Counted from the first letter of the stretch, positions 33,267-41,698 are shown. The stretch: DNA of 64,000 bases from Alphaproteobacteria bacterium (GCA_030148665.1 JASBSZ010000014.1:1-64000), one strand, 5' to 3'. The notes: generated by a model from the letters alone, not told the origin. Numbers and translations are program-made.

Positions 33267-33667
33267 CCGCGCACCGTTTCCAGAAGGCGGCGCTCACGAG
33301 GGAGAAGGCAACGCAGTGCCTTGAGCGCCTGATAGAACCGACCCGAAACGACCGATTGCGTTGCCAGATCCAGTTGATGACGGCTGTCCAGATCCGTCAG
33401 CACCTGGGAAAGCTGTTCGATCCCCCTTAACAACTGGTGGCGCGCTTCACCGGGATCGGCATCGCCCGAGAGAACGAGTTGGGCAATATAGCACACACGT
33501 CTCACCGGTGTGTTGACCTCGTCGGGGTGAATTGCATCGCGAAGCCTGAGGATATTCGCGTGTGGTGTCAGGATGTTCAACCGGCTGCGGCGGTCTCCGT
33601 TTTCGATGACGACGCCATTGATCAACACGCGTTCGCGGGGACCGAGTTTCAGTACCAGTCCGCTCAT
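33263..33667 (-). CDS. flbT: Flagellin biosynthesis repressor FlbT
   Basis: This 134-residue post-transcriptional regulator begins LVLKLGPRERVLINGVVIEN and contains RRSRLNILTPHANILRLRD and RRVCYIAQLVLSG, all typical of FlbT. In Caulobacter FlbT binds the 5' untranslated region of flagellin mRNA and destabilises it until the hook is complete. A hairpin in the fliC leader (35436-35450) is a possible target here. It overlaps flaF and the DUF1217 gene by 4 bp each. Confidence 0.93.
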   Translation of the reverse strand: MSGLVLKLGPRERVLINGVVIENGDRRSRLNILTPHANILRLRDAIHPDEVNTPVRRVCYIAQLVLSGDADPGEARHQLLRGIEQLSQVLTDLDSRHQLDLATQSVVSGRFYQALKALRCLLPRERRLLETVRG

Positions 33668-34044
33668 GGATTTACCTCTCGCTGGTTTCCAAGGCCACGC
33701 ATGACCGCCATGTTTATGTCAACGAGGGTACGGGCATTGCCGCCACCGGAAAGGATGTTGTCGGTCTCGTGGTGGGTAAATTCTGCCAGGAACAGGATAC
33801 GCGCCCGGAGCATGTCGGGCAGGCCGTTTTGAGTATCGGCGACATCCGCCGCAAGGGTGTTCCACAGCTTGCGATTTTCGTGCAAGGCGGCAACAAGGGA
33901 TGGAAACCCCGCCGAGGGATCATCGATAGCACGACGCATGTCGCGCGTGATCCGGGAAAATACCTGGTACTCGACATCCCGGGCTGTCCGGGTGCCGGCT
34001 CGTACGCCGGAGTAGGCGGATCGGGCCGTTTGCATCGCGTTCAT
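33664..34044 (-). CDS. flaF: Flagellin regulator FlaF
   Basis: This 126-residue helical protein has the FlaF signature MQTARSAYSGVRAGTRTARD at the N-terminus and NRKLWNTLAADVADTQNGLP in the middle. FlaF is needed for flagellin production and works opposite or together with FlbT. The ATG at 34044 was chosen; an in-frame upstream start at 34104 would read through the hairpin behind fliC and is unlikely. It is the first gene of flaF-flbT-DUF1217 and lies directly downstream of fliC. Confidence 0.9.
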   Translation of the reverse strand: MNAMQTARSAYSGVRAGTRTARDVEYQVFSRITRDMRRAIDDPSAGFPSLVAALHENRKLWNTLAADVADTQNGLPDMLRARILFLAEFTHHETDNILSGGGNARTLVDINMAVMRGLGNQREVNP

Positions 34045-34088
34045 GGGCGTGGTCCTGCAGTCGATAATGGATAAGGGCCGGGGCGGAG

Positions 34089-34118
34089 TTCCGGGGTGAC
34101 TCAATCGTCACCCCGGAA
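34089..34118 (-). terminator. Strong hairpin after fliC
   Basis: A perfect 12-bp inverted repeat (TTCCGGGGTGAC / GTCACCCCGGAA) with a 6-base loop starts 8 bp after the flagellin stop. No T-run follows on the minus strand, so it may act as an mRNA-stabilising 3' structure or a partial terminator rather than a classic intrinsic terminator. It would let fliC mRNA accumulate above the flaF-flbT mRNA. Confidence 0.6.
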
Positions 34119-34126
34119 AACCGGCA

Positions 34127-35416
34127 TTACCTGAACAGTGCCAGCACATTGCGCGGCGCCTTGTTGGCGATCGAAAGCGCCTGCGTGCTGAGCTGCTGCT
34201 GGACTTGCAGGGCCTGGAGCCTTGCCGACGCTTCCTCCATGTTGGCGTCAACGAGGGAACCAATGCCCTCTTTCATCGAGTTCATCAGCTTCGAGACGAA
34301 ATCCGACTGGGTCTTGATTCGGTTCTGTGCCGCGCCGAATGCAGCCGATGCCTTGATCGCCGTCTGGATGACATTTTCGATCTTGCTCAGTGCCGAAGAT
34401 GCACCGGCCGCGGTCGAAATATCCATTGTGGCCAGATCGGCGAGGCCGCCGGTCCCGCGCGATGCTGCAAAGCTGTAAGAGACCGCAGCGTTCGTCTTGT
34501 TGGTGATCTTCAGCTTGCCGGCCGTGGTCACATCAAGCGTGAACTTGGTCGTGTCGAGTCCCGCCGATATCAGAGCGTTTTTCATGCCGCCGACGATGGA
34601 GGTGGCGGTGTCACCCTCCTTGATCATGTACTGGGCCTTGACGCTGCCGACAGTCATCGTCAGCTGATCGCCGACCACAAGGCCGCCGGTCTGGGTGGTG
34701 TCCACGCCCGCGGTATTGCTCTTGAGGGCCGAGGTTCCGGTGGTTCCTCCGGCATTGTCGAGGAAGGCAAAGGTATCGAGAATGATATTGTCATTCGTGC
34801 CGCCATCATTGGCATCGATCACGTTTGCGACACCCGGGTCGGTTCCGACAGATGCCGCAGCGGCGGCAAGTGCGGTGCCCGCCGAGAGTGACAGGTTCTG
34901 CGTGTCTACCCCGATCGAGCTGGAGGTGACATTGCCCGAGGCATCGCGGTCAAGCGACGCAAGGACATCCATGCCCGCATTGCCGTTGGTATTGGTTGTC
35001 GTGGTCGATCCGTCGATCAGGTTGCGTCCATTGAACTGTGCGGCGCCAACGGTTGTCGAGATCTGGTTGCGCAAGGCATCCAGTTCATTCTGGAGCTTGG
35101 AGCGATCGACATTCGACCCTTGTGCAGCGATGATCTTGGCCTTGACGTCATTCAGCAGTTTCGTCACCGTTTCCGAGGCTTGTCGGGCGACAGCGACCGT
35201 GGACTGACCCAGGGCGAGCGAGCTGGAGATGGTCTTGAATCCGCTGACGTCGGATTCCATGACCTTGGAAATGGCCCAGAGAGATGAGCCATCCTTGGCC
35301 GTTGCAATCGATTTGCCGGTCGAGATTTCATCCTGTGTCTTGCTGAGGCTGGCATTGATGCTGCGCAGGGTCTGAAGCGCGACGAGGCTGCTGGAATTGG
35401 TGAGGATGCTTGTCAT
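34127..35416 (-). CDS. fliC: Flagellin
   Basis: This 429-residue filament subunit has conserved N-terminal D0/D1 helices (SLVALQTLRSINASLSKTQD and EISTGKSIATAKDGSSLWAI) and a C-terminal D1/D0 segment (IKTQSDFVSKLMNSMKEGIG and RLQALQVQQQLSTQALSIAN), ending APRNVLALFR. The variable middle is rich in Thr, Gly and Asp, as usual. No FliS chaperone or FliD cap gene is present, which is normal for this group. A CtrA-like site lies about 150 bp upstream and a leader hairpin about 20 bp upstream. It is the only flagellin gene in the window. Confidence 0.96.
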   Translation of the reverse strand: MTSILTNSSSLVALQTLRSINASLSKTQDEISTGKSIATAKDGSSLWAISKVMESDVSGFKTISSSLALGQSTVAVARQASETVTKLLNDVKAKIIAAQGSNVDRSKLQNELDALRNQISTTVGAAQFNGRNLIDGSTTTTNTNGNAGMDVLASLDRDASGNVTSSSIGVDTQNLSLSAGTALAAAAASVGTDPGVANVIDANDGGTNDNIILDTFAFLDNAGGTTGTSALKSNTAGVDTTQTGGLVVGDQLTMTVGSVKAQYMIKEGDTATSIVGGMKNALISAGLDTTKFTLDVTTAGKLKITNKTNAAVSYSFAASRGTGGLADLATMDISTAAGASSALSKIENVIQTAIKASAAFGAAQNRIKTQSDFVSKLMNSMKEGIGSLVDANMEEASARLQALQVQQQLSTQALSIANKAPRNVLALFR

Positions 35417-35435
35417 GGTCGTTTCTCCGAACGAA

Positions 35436-35450
35436 TGGCTGTTTCAGCCA
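35436..35450 (-). promoter_or_regulatory. Hairpin in the fliC leader
   Basis: TGGCTG-AAA-CAGCCA on the minus strand is a perfect 6-bp stem with a 3-base loop, starting 20 bp upstream of the fliC ATG and just before its GGAG ribosome-binding site. Given the neighbouring flbT gene, it is a plausible site for FlbT or for other control of flagellin translation. The structure is seen; the function is inferred. Confidence 0.4.
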
Positions 35451-35566
35451 GGTTTGATTTGGCCGCACGAATCGCGGTGCGTGGCATCGTTCTGACTATT
35501 GCGGATGGTTGACTGGGTCAGTTCCGCGCCACCCGTGGGTGCAGGTCCCAGCATTCTGGACAAGAA

Positions 35567-35581
35567 TTAAACAGCTACTAA
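35567..35581. promoter_or_regulatory. CtrA-like binding site upstream of fliC
   Basis: TTAA-ACAGCTA-CTAA followed by C matches TTAA-N7-TTAAC with one mismatch. It is in the 211-bp spacer between fliC and the FlgN-like gene, about 150 bp upstream of the fliC start, which would leave a long leader containing the hairpin. The rest of the spacer shows no clear sigma-28 or sigma-54 promoter by eye. Confidence 0.45.
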
Positions 35582-35627
35582 CAATGATGCCGAAAACAGG
35601 AAAAATACCCGCCTTCGGCCCCAGAGA

Positions 35628-35960
35628 TCATTTGAATTTTCCGAGAAAGCGTGATTTCCCCAGCCGGTCATATACGCGCAGGCCCGTGCCTTCGGCGATG
35701 ATAACCCTTCCCTCTCGCAGGCCGGCAAGAGTAGCCTCGATGATTCGACGATTCTCTTCCCCCCGTTTTCTTATCCGGTCCAGCAGGCATGAGGCGATAT
35801 CCCCTGGCCGGAGATCCGAGGCGAGGGAATCGACCAGCACCTGCTGACGCCCGGCGAGATCGGAAAGCGCGGCGTAGTTGCCCGCGACGAGCAAATCCCG
35901 TTCATCGTCGAGAAGAGACAGGAGCTCTTGGATCGTTTCGGTGGTGTTCCTTGTTGTCAT
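35628..35960 (-). CDS. FlgN-like export chaperone
   Basis: This 110-residue helical protein has an N-terminal helix ETIQELLSLLDDERDLLVAG and a second helix region ALSDLAGRQQVLVDSLAS, the FlgN layout. FlgN guards FlgK and FlgL before export. The C-terminal end (VYDRLGKSRFLGKFK) is basic. It overlaps flgJ by 4 bp, forming a two-gene operon flgJ-flgN divergent from fliK. Family identity is low, so the call rests partly on size and context. Confidence 0.6.
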   Translation of the reverse strand: MTTRNTTETIQELLSLLDDERDLLVAGNYAALSDLAGRQQVLVDSLASDLRPGDIASCLLDRIRKRGEENRRIIEATLAGLREGRVIIAEGTGLRVYDRLGKSRFLGKFK

Positions 35961-36250
35961 GTCCCTTCCTTCAGGGATCGGTAGATGTCGTCGGCCAGAC
36001 CAAAACCACCCGCCGTTTCGATTGCCCGCGCCTGGGCATCGGCAAGGAAGGAAGAAAAAGCCGATTCGCCGGCACCGCCGCCGAATGCCTCTCTGGTCCT
36101 GTCGGCGCCGGCTGCACGTAACATCTGGGAAATAAAGGTGGATTCCAACTGACGCGCCGCCTTTTTCAGGGAATCGTTACTGTGGCTCGCCCTCGGAAGG
36201 ACATTCTGTAGAGGCAGGTTGACGGGCAGAATCAAGAATCTTCTCCTCAT
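35957..36250 (-). CDS. flgJ: Short FlgJ rod-binding protein
   Basis: This 97-residue protein consists only of the FlgJ N-terminal rod-scaffold domain. Family motifs are LKKAARQLESTFISQMLRAA and, near the end, ETAGGFGLADDIYRSLKEG. The muramidase domain of enterobacterial FlgJ is missing, as in many alphaproteobacteria; the separate transglycosylase at 21303 may supply that activity. The ATG at 36250 is divergent from fliK, 45 bp away. Confidence 0.8.
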   Translation of the reverse strand: MRRRFLILPVNLPLQNVLPRASHSNDSLKKAARQLESTFISQMLRAAGADRTREAFGGGAGESAFSSFLADAQARAIETAGGFGLADDIYRSLKEGT

Positions 36251-36295
36251 TCGGGAATTTTCCTCATTTGGGCATTTCCGGGTAAAGAAATCGTA

Positions 36296-37723
36296 ATGCT
36301 TTGCGGCCAGCCTGTTTCCGAACGCAGTAGGAAAATGCAGCACGGGTCGATGTTTCAGGCAGTACGCAAGATGGTCGAAATCTCGGGGGTCAGGCCTGAT
36401 CGGGTGAAGGATTCGCACCCGAATCGGCATCGCAAGGGCACAAGGGAAATGCATCACGCCCCGTTCGCCGCGCAGTTGTTTCAGGGTCCGGCTGGCATGT
36501 TGCGCGGGTTGGGGAACATAATTTCGGAAAATCGACGGATCGGGTCCGGTTCTGCCGAAACGCCTCGGGCTCAGCGCAAGGGTGACCAGGCGCCGGGCCG
36601 GCAGATACCAGGAGCCGGCAGGTTTGAGAGTGCCCAACCGGCACAGGGATTGCCGAAAGCTGGCAAACAGGGGCTGTTCCCGCGATTTCCCGGAACTGAT
36701 ACTGGCGGTGGTGACCCCGTGTCGCCTGGTCTCGGCGTCGGGCAGGAACCGATACAGGAAATACCCGGTTTCGGCCGCATGGATGGCCCCGTTGCTGCGC
36801 GAGGCCCGGTTTTGTCGATCGCGGAACACCCGATGACATACCGGTCATTCGATACGCTATCCGTTTCGACGGGGCTGCCTGGTGCGGTGGCGAGGACACC
36901 GGCGATGACTCGTCCCCTGGTCCAGCATGCATCACCCGATGGTCGCGGAACGAAAACCGTGAATCACCTTCCGGATGTGGCGCTGGGTGTCCGGTCGGAG
37001 ATGGGGGTTGACGCCCGGCCGTCCGTCGGGATGCAGCAGGTGCCGCATGGCCCTGCCTCGGAAAAGCGACCGATCCCCAGGGGCAATGGGGCGCGCAACT
37101 CGCGGAACCCGCACAGGATGAACGGCCGGGGAATGTCCGGTCGGTTGCCGCTGGCTCGACCGCCAGGCAAGGCGTTGGCCCGCGAGGCTGACAGGCCGCA
37201 TGTTTCTGCATCGGAGCCGCCCGATCTGGCGAATGTCACTGTACATACGGCGGAGGGGCCTGCGCGGTCTGCTCCGCAGACGCCGATGACGACGCAGACC
37301 CAGATAATGGGGTCAGCGGGGCCGATCGTCACGCAGATCGCCGCAGCTATGTCCGGACGGGGCAAGGATCAGGTCGAGATTTTTCTTCAACCGCGTGAAC
37401 TGGGAAAGGTGAAAATGTCGATCCGTCACACAGACAAGGCCATTCTTGTCCACTTGGTTGCCGACCGCCCGGAAACACTCGATCTCATGCGGCGAAACAG
37501 TTTCATGCTTGAGGCCGAACTCAGGCAGATGGGCTATGGCGATGTGGGATTTTCCTTTGCCGATGGCGGTCAGCGGCATCATCCCGAACCACGACAGGGC
37601 GATCTGGCGCGTGAACGCCCCGTGCCGGTGGTTGACCGAGGAGGGTGGGCCGCGTCGGTAGTATCGGAAAAAGCAATCGTCCCGCCGGTGGTTGCCGACG
37701 GACGACTCGACCTGAGGATCTGA
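36296..37723 (+). CDS. fliK: Flagellar hook-length control protein FliK
   Basis: This 475-residue secreted molecular ruler has a low-complexity, Pro/Gly/Arg-rich N-terminal region (residues 1-345) and a C-terminal FliK domain. That domain carries the signature QVEIFLQPRELGKVKMSIRH, then LVHLVADRPETLDLMRRN and LEAELRQMGYGDVGFSF. It ends hook growth by acting on FlhB. It starts at an ATG with a weak upstream AAAGAAA; later in-frame ATGs at 36335 and 36350 are possible. It is followed by flgD in the same direction. Confidence 0.85.
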   Translation: MLCGQPVSERSRKMQHGSMFQAVRKMVEISGVRPDRVKDSHPNRHRKGTREMHHAPFAAQLFQGPAGMLRGLGNIISENRRIGSGSAETPRAQRKGDQAPGRQIPGAGRFESAQPAQGLPKAGKQGLFPRFPGTDTGGGDPVSPGLGVGQEPIQEIPGFGRMDGPVAARGPVLSIAEHPMTYRSFDTLSVSTGLPGAVARTPAMTRPLVQHASPDGRGTKTVNHLPDVALGVRSEMGVDARPSVGMQQVPHGPASEKRPIPRGNGARNSRNPHRMNGRGMSGRLPLARPPGKALAREADRPHVSASEPPDLANVTVHTAEGPARSAPQTPMTTQTQIMGSAGPIVTQIAAAMSGRGKDQVEIFLQPRELGKVKMSIRHTDKAILVHLVADRPETLDLMRRNSFMLEAELRQMGYGDVGFSFADGGQRHHPEPRQGDLARERPVPVVDRGGWAASVVSEKAIVPPVVADGRLDLRI

Positions 37724-37739
37724 AGAAGGAGTACATGTC

Positions 37740-38435
37740 GTGGCAGTCGATCCCATCACAACATCGGTCGGGCCGGGCAAGGCCTCCACTCAGGCGTCGG
37801 GAAAGCAGGTGAACAGCGCCAAACGGGGTGGCATTAACGCCGCGGGGTTTGACACCTTCCTGAAACTTCTGACTACCCAGATGAAGAGCCAGGATCCCCT
37901 GAACCCCCTGAAATCGACAGATTTCATTGCTCAGCTCGCAAATTTTTCGTCGGTTGAGCAAGAGGTCCGCATGAATGAATCGCTTTCGAAAATCGAGGCG
38001 GCGCTGGGCGGTGATACGGCCAATGCCCTGGCCGGCTGGGTGGGGCAGAGCGTCAGGGCGGAAGGGAAGGTCCGTTTTCAGGGTCGCCCTCTGGAAATCG
38101 AGATCGATCCCACAGCCGGCGCCGAAAAGGCCCAGCTGGTTGTGCGCGACAATACGGGTAACGAGGTACAACGCCTTTCGGTCCCGTTGGATCAGCCCAC
38201 ATTTTCATGGAACGGCGCTGCTCAGAACGGGGTATCCCTGCCGCCGGGCGATTATGAGCTTTCGATCGAAAGTTTTTTCCAGGGCAAGATGATCGACAGC
38301 CACCCGGTCGGGACATTCGCGAATGTGGTAGAGGCGCAGCTCGACCGGGGAAAGGTGTCGCTGATCCTCGACAACGGGCTGAAGGTTGCTGCCGACGCGG
38401 TTTCAGCAGTGCGTCGCGGCCAGGCCACGCAATAG
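37740..38435 (+). CDS. flgD: Flagellar hook cap protein FlgD
   Basis: This 231-residue hook assembly scaffold has the FlgD N-terminal motif TFLKLLTTQMKSQDPLNPLK with DFIAQLANFSSVEQ, and a C-terminal FlgD Ig/Tudor-like part (NEVQRLSVPLDQPTFSWNGA, ending VSAVRRGQA). The start is a GTG with AAGGAG upstream; an ATG 5 bp earlier is in another frame and not usable. It follows fliK by 16 bp and is the last flagellar gene of the cluster. Confidence 0.93.
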   Translation: MAVDPITTSVGPGKASTQASGKQVNSAKRGGINAAGFDTFLKLLTTQMKSQDPLNPLKSTDFIAQLANFSSVEQEVRMNESLSKIEAALGGDTANALAGWVGQSVRAEGKVRFQGRPLEIEIDPTAGAEKAQLVVRDNTGNEVQRLSVPLDQPTFSWNGAAQNGVSLPPGDYELSIESFFQGKMIDSHPVGTFANVVEAQLDRGKVSLILDNGLKVAADAVSAVRRGQATQ

Positions 38436-38451
38436 GGGCGCTATTCGGCGT

Positions 38452-38481
38452 TTGCCATTGGTCCGGCCGGGGCCATGGCAA
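38452..38481 (+). terminator. Terminator-like hairpin after flgD
   Basis: TTGCCAT...ATGGCAA, continued inwards by GGTCC/GGGCC pairing with one bulged base, forms a strong hairpin followed by TTT, starting 16 bp after the flgD stop. It probably ends the fliK-flgD transcript and closes the flagellar cluster. The T-run is short, so efficiency is uncertain. Confidence 0.5.
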
Positions 38482-38545
38482 TTTAGGCGCTCGCGTCACA
38501 TAATTGCACCCGCAAACGGAAGGCCGCGGGGCAAGGAGCAATCAG

Positions 38546-39481
38546 GTGCAGATGGCAACAGACAGCGCGGAAAGCGATACGGCGGATATCGCAAGATGGC
38601 GCGCTGTACTGGTCGAGCAGGGAATCATTTCGTCGTCGTCGAGGTGGGTGGCCCTTGCCGGCGGGCGTACAAACCGTGTCTGGAGGGTTGCCGAGCCCGG
38701 TTCCCCATTGGTCTGCCGACTGTTCGGCGCCGACAACAACCCACTCTATCCGAACAGGCCCGAGGCCGAGCATCTGGTTCTTGGGGTGCTTGCCGGAAAA
38801 GGCATGGCCCCCGACCCCGTCGCACTTGTCAGGCATGAAGGCGAGGTCATGCTGATCAACCGCTATGTCGCGGGCATGACGGGGCCGGGCAATCCGCGTG
38901 ATGTGGCGAGATTGCTTGGTCGGTTGCACGGGTTTCAGGGCAACCTTCCCCTGCGACGTATCGGGGCCGGCGGGGACGCCCTGGTTGCGCAGACCGAGCG
39001 GATCCTTCGGGCTTGTCGGGGCCTGCCTTCGGACCTGCCTCGACGGATGGCCATTCCTGATGTCGCGGTGCCGCGACGGGAGGTACTGCTGCACACCGAT
39101 GTGGTGGCCGGAAATATCGTAACCACCGATTCGGGGCCGGTACTGATCGACTGGCAGTGCCCCGCCATCGGCGACCCATGCGAGGATATCGCATCATACC
39201 TGTCGCCGGCGATGCAGTATCTTTATGCCGGCAAGGTCATGCACCCGTCGTGCAGGGCGGCCTTTCTTGCGGCCTATCCCGACCCCCGGGTCGTGGAACG
39301 ATATCGTACCCTGGCGCCACTGTACCACTGGCGCATGGCAGCATACTGCCTCTGGCGGGTGGAACGCGGTGCGCGGGACTACGGCCGCGCGCTGAAGATC
39401 GAGCTAGCCGCCCTGCACCAGGCCCAGCGCAATGAACAGAAGGCTGGCCGCGATTATGCCCAATCCGAAATATCCGGCTGA
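38546..39481 (+). CDS. Aminoglycoside/choline-kinase-type phosphotransferase
   Basis: This protein of about 311 residues has an APH-type kinase fold. It carries the substrate and nucleotide motif VALAGGRTNRVWRV near the N-terminus, the catalytic loop LLHTDVVAGNIV with Asp and Asn, and the metal-binding motif VLIDWQCPAIGDPCEDIASY. Relatives phosphorylate choline, thiamine or similar small alcohols; the true substrate is unknown. The GTG at 38546 was chosen because AAGGAG lies 7 bp upstream; an ATG two codons later is the alternative. Its last 78 bp overlap the 3' end of ubiB on the other strand. Confidence 0.75.
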   Translation: MQMATDSAESDTADIARWRAVLVEQGIISSSSRWVALAGGRTNRVWRVAEPGSPLVCRLFGADNNPLYPNRPEAEHLVLGVLAGKGMAPDPVALVRHEGEVMLINRYVAGMTGPGNPRDVARLLGRLHGFQGNLPLRRIGAGGDALVAQTERILRACRGLPSDLPRRMAIPDVAVPRREVLLHTDVVAGNIVTTDSGPVLIDWQCPAIGDPCEDIASYLSPAMQYLYAGKVMHPSCRAAFLAAYPDPRVVERYRTLAPLYHWRMAAYCLWRVERGARDYGRALKIELAALHQAQRNEQKAGRDYAQSEISG

Positions 39482-40942
39482 GCCCATGATCGGCCTGCGA
39501 TCCTGTGGCTTTTCCTGCGATGCGATTCGGATCAGGGCGGCCTCGGTGACCTTTGGCAGGCGTGGCCCGAAACGCGCAATGATCCGTGCCGTCGCCACGA
39601 GATCGCGGATTGCGGCACGCGGGCCGACATTGTCCATGATGTATGTTTCCACCACGGGGCGGGCGACCTCCCACATGTTCAGCGCCGGATCCAGCGAACG
39701 CGAAACGCCCTCGACAACGACCATGGTGCGTTGCAGCAGGATCAGCTCGATCCGGGTTTCCATGCCGAACTGTTCGGTCACGTCAAACAGGTGGGCCAGC
39801 AGACGCGCCATCGAGATGTGGCTGGCATCGACGCCAAAGATGGGCTCCCCGACCGATCGCAGGGCCTGTGCGAATTCATCGACGTCCTGATCGGCCGGCA
39901 CATAGCCTGCCTCGAAATGGACCTCGGCCACCTTGCGATAATCCTTGCGGATGAAACCCATCAGGATTTCGGCATAGACGCGACGCGTGTATTCGTCGAT
40001 CCGCCCCATGATCCCGAAATCCAGCGCGATCAGATCGCCGTTTTCCGCAACTTTCAGGTTCCCCTGGTGCATGTCGGCGTGGAAATAGCCGTCGCGCAGC
40101 GCGTGGCGCAGGAACATCTGGATGACCCGCGCCCCGAGTTCCTCGAGGTTGTGACCCGCGGCGACAAGCGCCTCGTTGTCGCCCAGCGGAATGCCCTCGG
40201 CCCATTCCAGGGTCATCACGCGGCGTGCACACAGATCCCAGTTCAGGCCGGGAACGCGAAAACCCTGGTCATCGGCCGTGCTGGCGGCAAATTCCGCGGC
40301 GGCGGCGGCCTCCATCCGCAGGTCCAGCTCGCCTTTCACGACAGAATCGAAATGCGCGACCACGTCGTTCGGGTGCAGCCTGCGAGAGGCCGGCGAAAGC
40401 AGCTCGATCATTCCGGCGGCCAGATAGAAGGCATCGATATCCCGCCGGAACAGGCGTTCGATATCGGGGCGCAGGATCTTGACCGCCACCTCCTGCCCGG
40501 TTTCACGCAAGGTCGCCCGATGGACCTGCGCGATTGACGCCGCCGCGACAGGCTCGCTGAACGAGGAAAACAGGCTTTCGACGTTGGCACCCAGCTCGGC
40601 CTCGATGGTCGTGTGGGCCTCGGCCATGGAAAACGGGGGCAGCTTGTCCTGCAGGATTCGCAGCTGGCTGGCCAACTCGTCGCCAACGACATCGGGTCGG
40701 GTCGAAAGGATCTGGCCGAACTTGATATAGGCGGGGCCGAGTGCTGTCAGTGCCCGCAATATGGGCGGCTGGCTTTCATCGCCCTTCAGCCCCAGCCATT
40801 TGAAAGGCCAGCCCATGATCCGGGCTGCAATACGCAGGGCGGGCGGTGCGTCCACGGCCTCGAGAATCAGTTTCATCGCGCCGGTGCGTTCAAAGGTGGC
40901 GCCCGTGCGGATCAGCCGCCAGATGTTATGAGGTCCGCGCAT
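39404..40942 (-). CDS. ubiB: Ubiquinone biosynthesis kinase-like protein UbiB
   Basis: This 512-residue atypical kinase/ATPase of the ABC1/ADCK family is required for ubiquinone synthesis. It contains the KxGQ motif (ALGPAYIKFGQILSTRPDVV), the QVHRATL region, the catalytic YFHADMHQGNL and the DFG-like ALDFGIMGRI motif. Two C-terminal hydrophobic segments anchor it to the membrane (last about 25 residues, FGLGIIAASLLFIALGLVQ). It follows ubiE by 3 bp in one operon and overlaps the convergent phosphotransferase gene by 78 bp. Confidence 0.94.
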   Translation of the reverse strand: MRGPHNIWRLIRTGATFERTGAMKLILEAVDAPPALRIAARIMGWPFKWLGLKGDESQPPILRALTALGPAYIKFGQILSTRPDVVGDELASQLRILQDKLPPFSMAEAHTTIEAELGANVESLFSSFSEPVAAASIAQVHRATLRETGQEVAVKILRPDIERLFRRDIDAFYLAAGMIELLSPASRRLHPNDVVAHFDSVVKGELDLRMEAAAAAEFAASTADDQGFRVPGLNWDLCARRVMTLEWAEGIPLGDNEALVAAGHNLEELGARVIQMFLRHALRDGYFHADMHQGNLKVAENGDLIALDFGIMGRIDEYTRRVYAEILMGFIRKDYRKVAEVHFEAGYVPADQDVDEFAQALRSVGEPIFGVDASHISMARLLAHLFDVTEQFGMETRIELILLQRTMVVVEGVSRSLDPALNMWEVARPVVETYIMDNVGPRAAIRDLVATARIIARFGPRLPKVTEAALIRIASQEKPQDRRPIMGSAGYFGLGIIAASLLFIALGLVQGG

Positions 40943-40945
40943 GTG

Positions 40946-41698
40946 TCAGATTTTCCAGCCCGAGTGCAGCGCAACGATCCCCATCGAGAGGTTGCGATAC
41001 TTGACGTTTTCAAAGCCGCCCTTGCGGATCATGTCGGCGAATACCTCTTGAGGGGGAAACTTTCTGATGCTTTCGACCAGATACTGGTATGAATCCCGGT
41101 CATTGGCGATGATCTGTCCCAGCGGAGGAATCACGTTGAAGGAATAGCGGTCGTACAACCATTGCAGGGCAGGGGTGGGCATCTGGCTGAATTCCAGTAC
41201 CATCATGCGGCCACCGGGCCTGAGGACGCGAAAGGCCTCGTTGATCGCGTCCTGTATGCGGGTGACGTTCCTGATTCCGAACGAAATGGTGTAGACATCG
41301 AAACTGTTGTCCGCAAAAGGCAATGCCATCGCATCGCCACAGACCCATTCCAGCCGGTCTGCCATTTGGGCGGCTTCGGCACGTTTGCGTCCCTCGTCAA
41401 GCATGCCCTGGGTCATGTCCACGACGGTCACACGCGCATTGGGCGCACGCTTGAGAAACCGGAACGCGATATCACCCGTGCCGCCGGCCACGTCCAGCAG
41501 GTGTTGCCCGTTGTGCGGCGCCAGCCAGTCCATCATCGCGTCTTTCCACAGGCGATGGATTCCCAGCGACATGGCGTCGTTCATCACGTCATATTTCGAG
41601 GCGACGTTGGTGAATACACCATGTACCATTTCGGCCTTGGCCTCTTCGGGAACGGTGCGAAAGCCGAAATGAGTGGTTTTTGTGCCTGAGTCTGTCAT
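40946..41698 (-). CDS. ubiE: Ubiquinone/menaquinone methyltransferase UbiE
   Basis: This 250-residue SAM-dependent C-methyltransferase acts on the benzoquinol ring in ubiquinone synthesis. Motif I is [16 protein letters not shown]. The family signatures [20 protein letters not shown] near the N-terminus and [20 protein letters not shown] with [12 protein letters not shown] are present. It is the first gene of ubiE-ubiB and is divergent from mutM, the classic arrangement near dnaA in this order. Confidence 0.96.
   Translation of the reverse strand: MTDSGTKTTHFGFRTVPEEAKAEMVHGVFTNVASKYDVMNDAMSLGIHRLWKDAMMDWLAPHNGQHLLDVAGGTGDIAFRFLKRAPNARVTVVDMTQGMLDEGRKRAEAAQMADRLEWVCGDAMALPFADNSFDVYTISFGIRNVTRIQDAINEAFRVLRPGGRMMVLEFSQMPTPALQWLYDRYSFNVIPPLGQIIANDRDSYQYLVESIRKFPPQEVFADMIRKGGFENVKYRNLSMGIVALHSGWKI

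Noticed and set aside
33664-34104. Longer FlaF starting at 34104
   Set aside because: The extra 20 codons read through the strong hairpin behind fliC and do not resemble FlaF; the ATG at 34044 gives the known N-terminus.
35590-35627. Intrinsic terminator after the FlgN-like gene
   Set aside because: A T-run is present, but the preceding stem is only about 3 bp, too weak to report as a terminator.
36278-36298. CtrA site between flgJ and fliK
   Set aside because: TAAA-N7-TAAT has three mismatches to the consensus, not better than chance.
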